Assembly (NCBI GenBank): GCA_035291485.1
Contig: DATDSA010000033.1
Location: forward strand, 1-20,311
DNA: 20,311 nt
Reading direction: 5' to 3'
From: 9FT-COMBO-53-11 sp035291485
Lineage (GTDB): Bacteria; Patescibacteriota; WWE3; 9FT-COMBO-53-11
Positions 18,782-20,311 of this stretch are shown here, one piece after another (within the stretch, counting starts at the first letter, position 1; every line of letters starts with the position of its first letter). A program made the position numbers and the translations under genes. The notes beneath the pieces are model-generated. The model did no database searches and was not told where the DNA came from. It saw only the letters and a program-made list of their open reading frames with translations.

Positions 18782-19871
18782 GATCTATTTTTGATCCTAT
18801 GAAATTATAGAACTCTTTTAGGAAACGGGCCTTGGAGAATTGTTTCGCCTGGGCGATACAGTCCTTTGCTTTATACCTGGACGATTCGAAGTCGCGCCAG
18901 ACCTCCACCAGCGAAGCTACGGTGGGTTCTGAGAAGAATTCGCCGGTTTTACCAGCGACAATAGTTTCCTTCGCACCACCCTTCGCAAACGCAATCACTG
19001 GTTTGCCAAAAGACATCGCTTCCACTGGAACTATCCCAAAGTCCTCATCTGTGGGAAAAATAAGAGCTTGGCAACCAAAATAAAGTTCTGACACCTTTTC
19101 GTCGCTTAAGAACCCGAGAAACTCAATGGTCGGTCCGGCCATTCTTTTTAGACGCGTTTCCTCCCTCCCCGTCCCCACAATCTTGAGTGGAACTTTGAGC
19201 GCATTCGCCGCCCCGACCGCAAGGTCAATTCGCTTATAACCCAAAAGGCGCGAGACAACCAGGTAGTAGAATTGGTCGGTTGGTTGATTAGTTAACTTGT
19301 TGATTGGCTGGTTAGGAAGTTCCACCGGAGGATGGATCACGGTCGCCTCTCGCCCGTAGAACTTCTTCACCCGCCGGGCGACCTCCTGGGAATTCACCAG
19401 AATGAAATCCGGGCGCTGGGCGGCCTGGTAGTCCCAGATCCGGAGGAAATTATCCAGGATTGCCAGCACCGGACGGTAGAAGAAGAGCTCCCGCTTTCCC
19501 GTTGCCGCCGCGTAGTGGTAGAGAAAACGGGGCGGGGTGTGGATATAGGAGATGTGGACCGCTCCCGGCTTTACCAAAATCCCCTTCGCAAAGAACGCGG
19601 TGGAAGAGATCACCAGGTCATACTCCCGCAGATCCAGATTCTCGAAGAGAAAGGGATAAAAGGCGGTGTAGTACTTCAGAAAATGAGCCAGGGGAATTTT
19701 GGGAAGCTTAAAGGGACGGATGTCCCAGTTCCGCATCCGCAGAGGCATTTTGGTCGGATCGTGCCGGCTAGTGTAGACGTGAGCGTAGGGAAAAAGCTCG
19801 TGGATCGCCTCCAGCACCCGCTCCGCTCCCCCGTATTGGTCTAGGAAATCATGCACTAGCGCAATCTTCAT
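18774..19871 (-). CDS. GT4 family glycosyltransferase
   Basis: A 365-residue GT-B enzyme that moves a sugar from a nucleotide donor, probably to a lipid or cell-surface glycan. The N-terminal domain starts MKIALVHDFLDQYGGAERVL; the C-terminal domain has VVSRLLGYKRIDLAVGA at 205-221, FLGFLSDEKVSELY at 251-264 and the E-x7-E motif EDFGIVPVE at 276-284. The start is the ATG that overlaps the exonuclease stop (ATGA); a longer upstream reading would lie within that gene. Residues 187-200 (NQPINKLTNQPTDQ) form a low-complexity Asn/Gln insert in the interdomain linker. Cotranscribed with the exonuclease gene before it and mutM after it. Confidence 0.88.
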   Translation of the reverse strand: MKIALVHDFLDQYGGAERVLEAIHELFPYAHVYTSRHDPTKMPLRMRNWDIRPFKLPKIPLAHFLKYYTAFYPFLFENLDLREYDLVISSTAFFAKGILVKPGAVHISYIHTPPRFLYHYAAATGKRELFFYRPVLAILDNFLRIWDYQAAQRPDFILVNSQEVARRVKKFYGREATVIHPPVELPNQPINKLTNQPTDQFYYLVVSRLLGYKRIDLAVGAANALKVPLKIVGTGREETRLKRMAGPTIEFLGFLSDEKVSELYFGCQALIFPTDEDFGIVPVEAMSFGKPVIAFAKGGAKETIVAGKTGEFFSEPTVASLVEVWRDFESSRYKAKDCIAQAKQFSKARFLKEFYNFIGSKIDHA

Positions 19872-20311
19872 AGTAGCTTCATCTGGTCCTTGTTCTCCGG
19901 GATCGCTTCCTCTCCGACCATCTTTTTCAAGAGAGAGCGGAATCCCCATTTCTCGAAAAGGATGTGCACTTCCGGCCGATCGAAACCGGAAAAACGGAGC
20001 TTATCGTAATCGATTTCGACCGGAGCATCCACCACAATCGTCGCCAACTTGTGGGAGAGCTCGGCCTCCTTCTTATCGTCGACTAGCCTTTGGGCAACCG
20101 CCGGCCTAATCTCTAGGATGTTCCTGTAGATCTCTGTCACCGTTCCGTATCTCTTCACCAGTTCGACCGCAATTTTCTCCCCGATCCCCCGCACTCCGGG
20201 GATGTTGTCGGAAGGATCGCCCCGAAGAGCCTTGTAATCGACCATCTGCGCCGGTTTGAAGCCATATTCCTCGAAGAACTCTTTCTCCCCGTAGAGTTTG
20301 GCCTTTTGCTT
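19868..20311 (-). CDS. 5'-3' exonuclease (PolA N-terminal type), C-terminal part
   Basis: The gene enters from the right edge; about 147 residues are visible. DYKALRGDPSDNIPGVRGIGEKIAVELV is the helix-3-turn-helix and metal-site region of FEN/PolA 5'-3' exonucleases, with the Asp pair in GDPSDNIPG. The protein ends soon after (ENKDQMKLL), with no polymerase domain, so this is a stand-alone flap exonuclease or a separate 5'-nuclease subunit. It would remove RNA primers and flaps in replication and repair. Its TGA overlaps the glycosyltransferase ATG by 4 nt. Confidence 0.88.
   Translation of the reverse strand, partial: KQKAKLYGEKEFFEEYGFKPAQMVDYKALRGDPSDNIPGVRGIGEKIAVELVKRYGTVTEIYRNILEIRPAVAQRLVDDKKEAELSHKLATIVVDAPVEIDYDKLRFSGFDRPEVHILFEKWGFRSLLKKMVGEEAIPENKDQMKLL

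Noticed and set aside
1..20311. tRNA, rRNA, insertion sequence or phage structural genes
   Set aside because: No cloverleaf, rRNA-like segment, transposase, integrase or phage morphogenesis protein was recognised on either strand.

Overview
The window looks like a piece of a small bacterial genome, most likely a member of the Candidate Phyla Radiation (Patescibacteria); this is inference from gene content. The signs are a transketolase split into separate N- and C-terminal genes beside class II aldolase, RPE-like and RpiB genes, tight packing, many unknown short proteins, a four-helix-bundle (S23/TIGR02436-like) gene, and AT-rich repeats in the spacers of an otherwise GC-rich sequence. The exact phylum cannot be read from the sequence. 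An archaeal-type ATP-dependent DNA ligase is unusual for a bacterium.

Layout. 1-610: N-terminus of a reverse-strand membrane-anchored protein and an ASCH-domain gene. 611-1813: a membrane-anchored extracytoplasmic protein with a degenerate M23-like region. 1837-4640: a block of tiny accessory genes, in three reverse operons (2575->1903, 3395->2735, 4066->3477) plus two forward genes (2638, 4168), which includes two paralogous families of small DNA-binding-like proteins. 4650-10298: reverse-strand central carbon genes (aldolase, split transketolase, LOG family, RPE-like, RpiB), interrupted by a forward four-helix-bundle gene and a forward pair of overlapping small ORFs. 10339-13993: MFS transporter, DUF4870-like protein, DNA ligase. 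14028-15101: three head-to-tail cassettes, each with the same promoter, leader hairpin, Shine-Dalgarno (SD) site, small membrane protein and terminator; a deaminase gene follows under a related promoter. 15694-20311: RecF, a six-hairpin glycosidase, Fpg/MutM, a GT4 glycosyltransferase and the C-terminus of a 5'-3' exonuclease.

Two expression styles are visible. Accessory small genes have strong SD sites and a recurring promoter (TTGAAA, 16-nt spacer carrying TCCTATA and CGGTGG, then TAtgAT). Most housekeeping genes lack an SD and instead have a -10-like hexamer 6-10 nt before the start codon, as expected for leaderless or nearly leaderless mRNAs. Several -10s lie in a repeated AT-rich element. 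Intrinsic terminators often overlap the stop codon.

The metabolic genes fit a non-oxidative pentose phosphate and lower-glycolysis module; RecF, Fpg, ligase and exonuclease are DNA repair and replication functions. The most unusual parts are the promoter-hairpin-terminator cassette array and the block of small paralogous wHTH-like genes.
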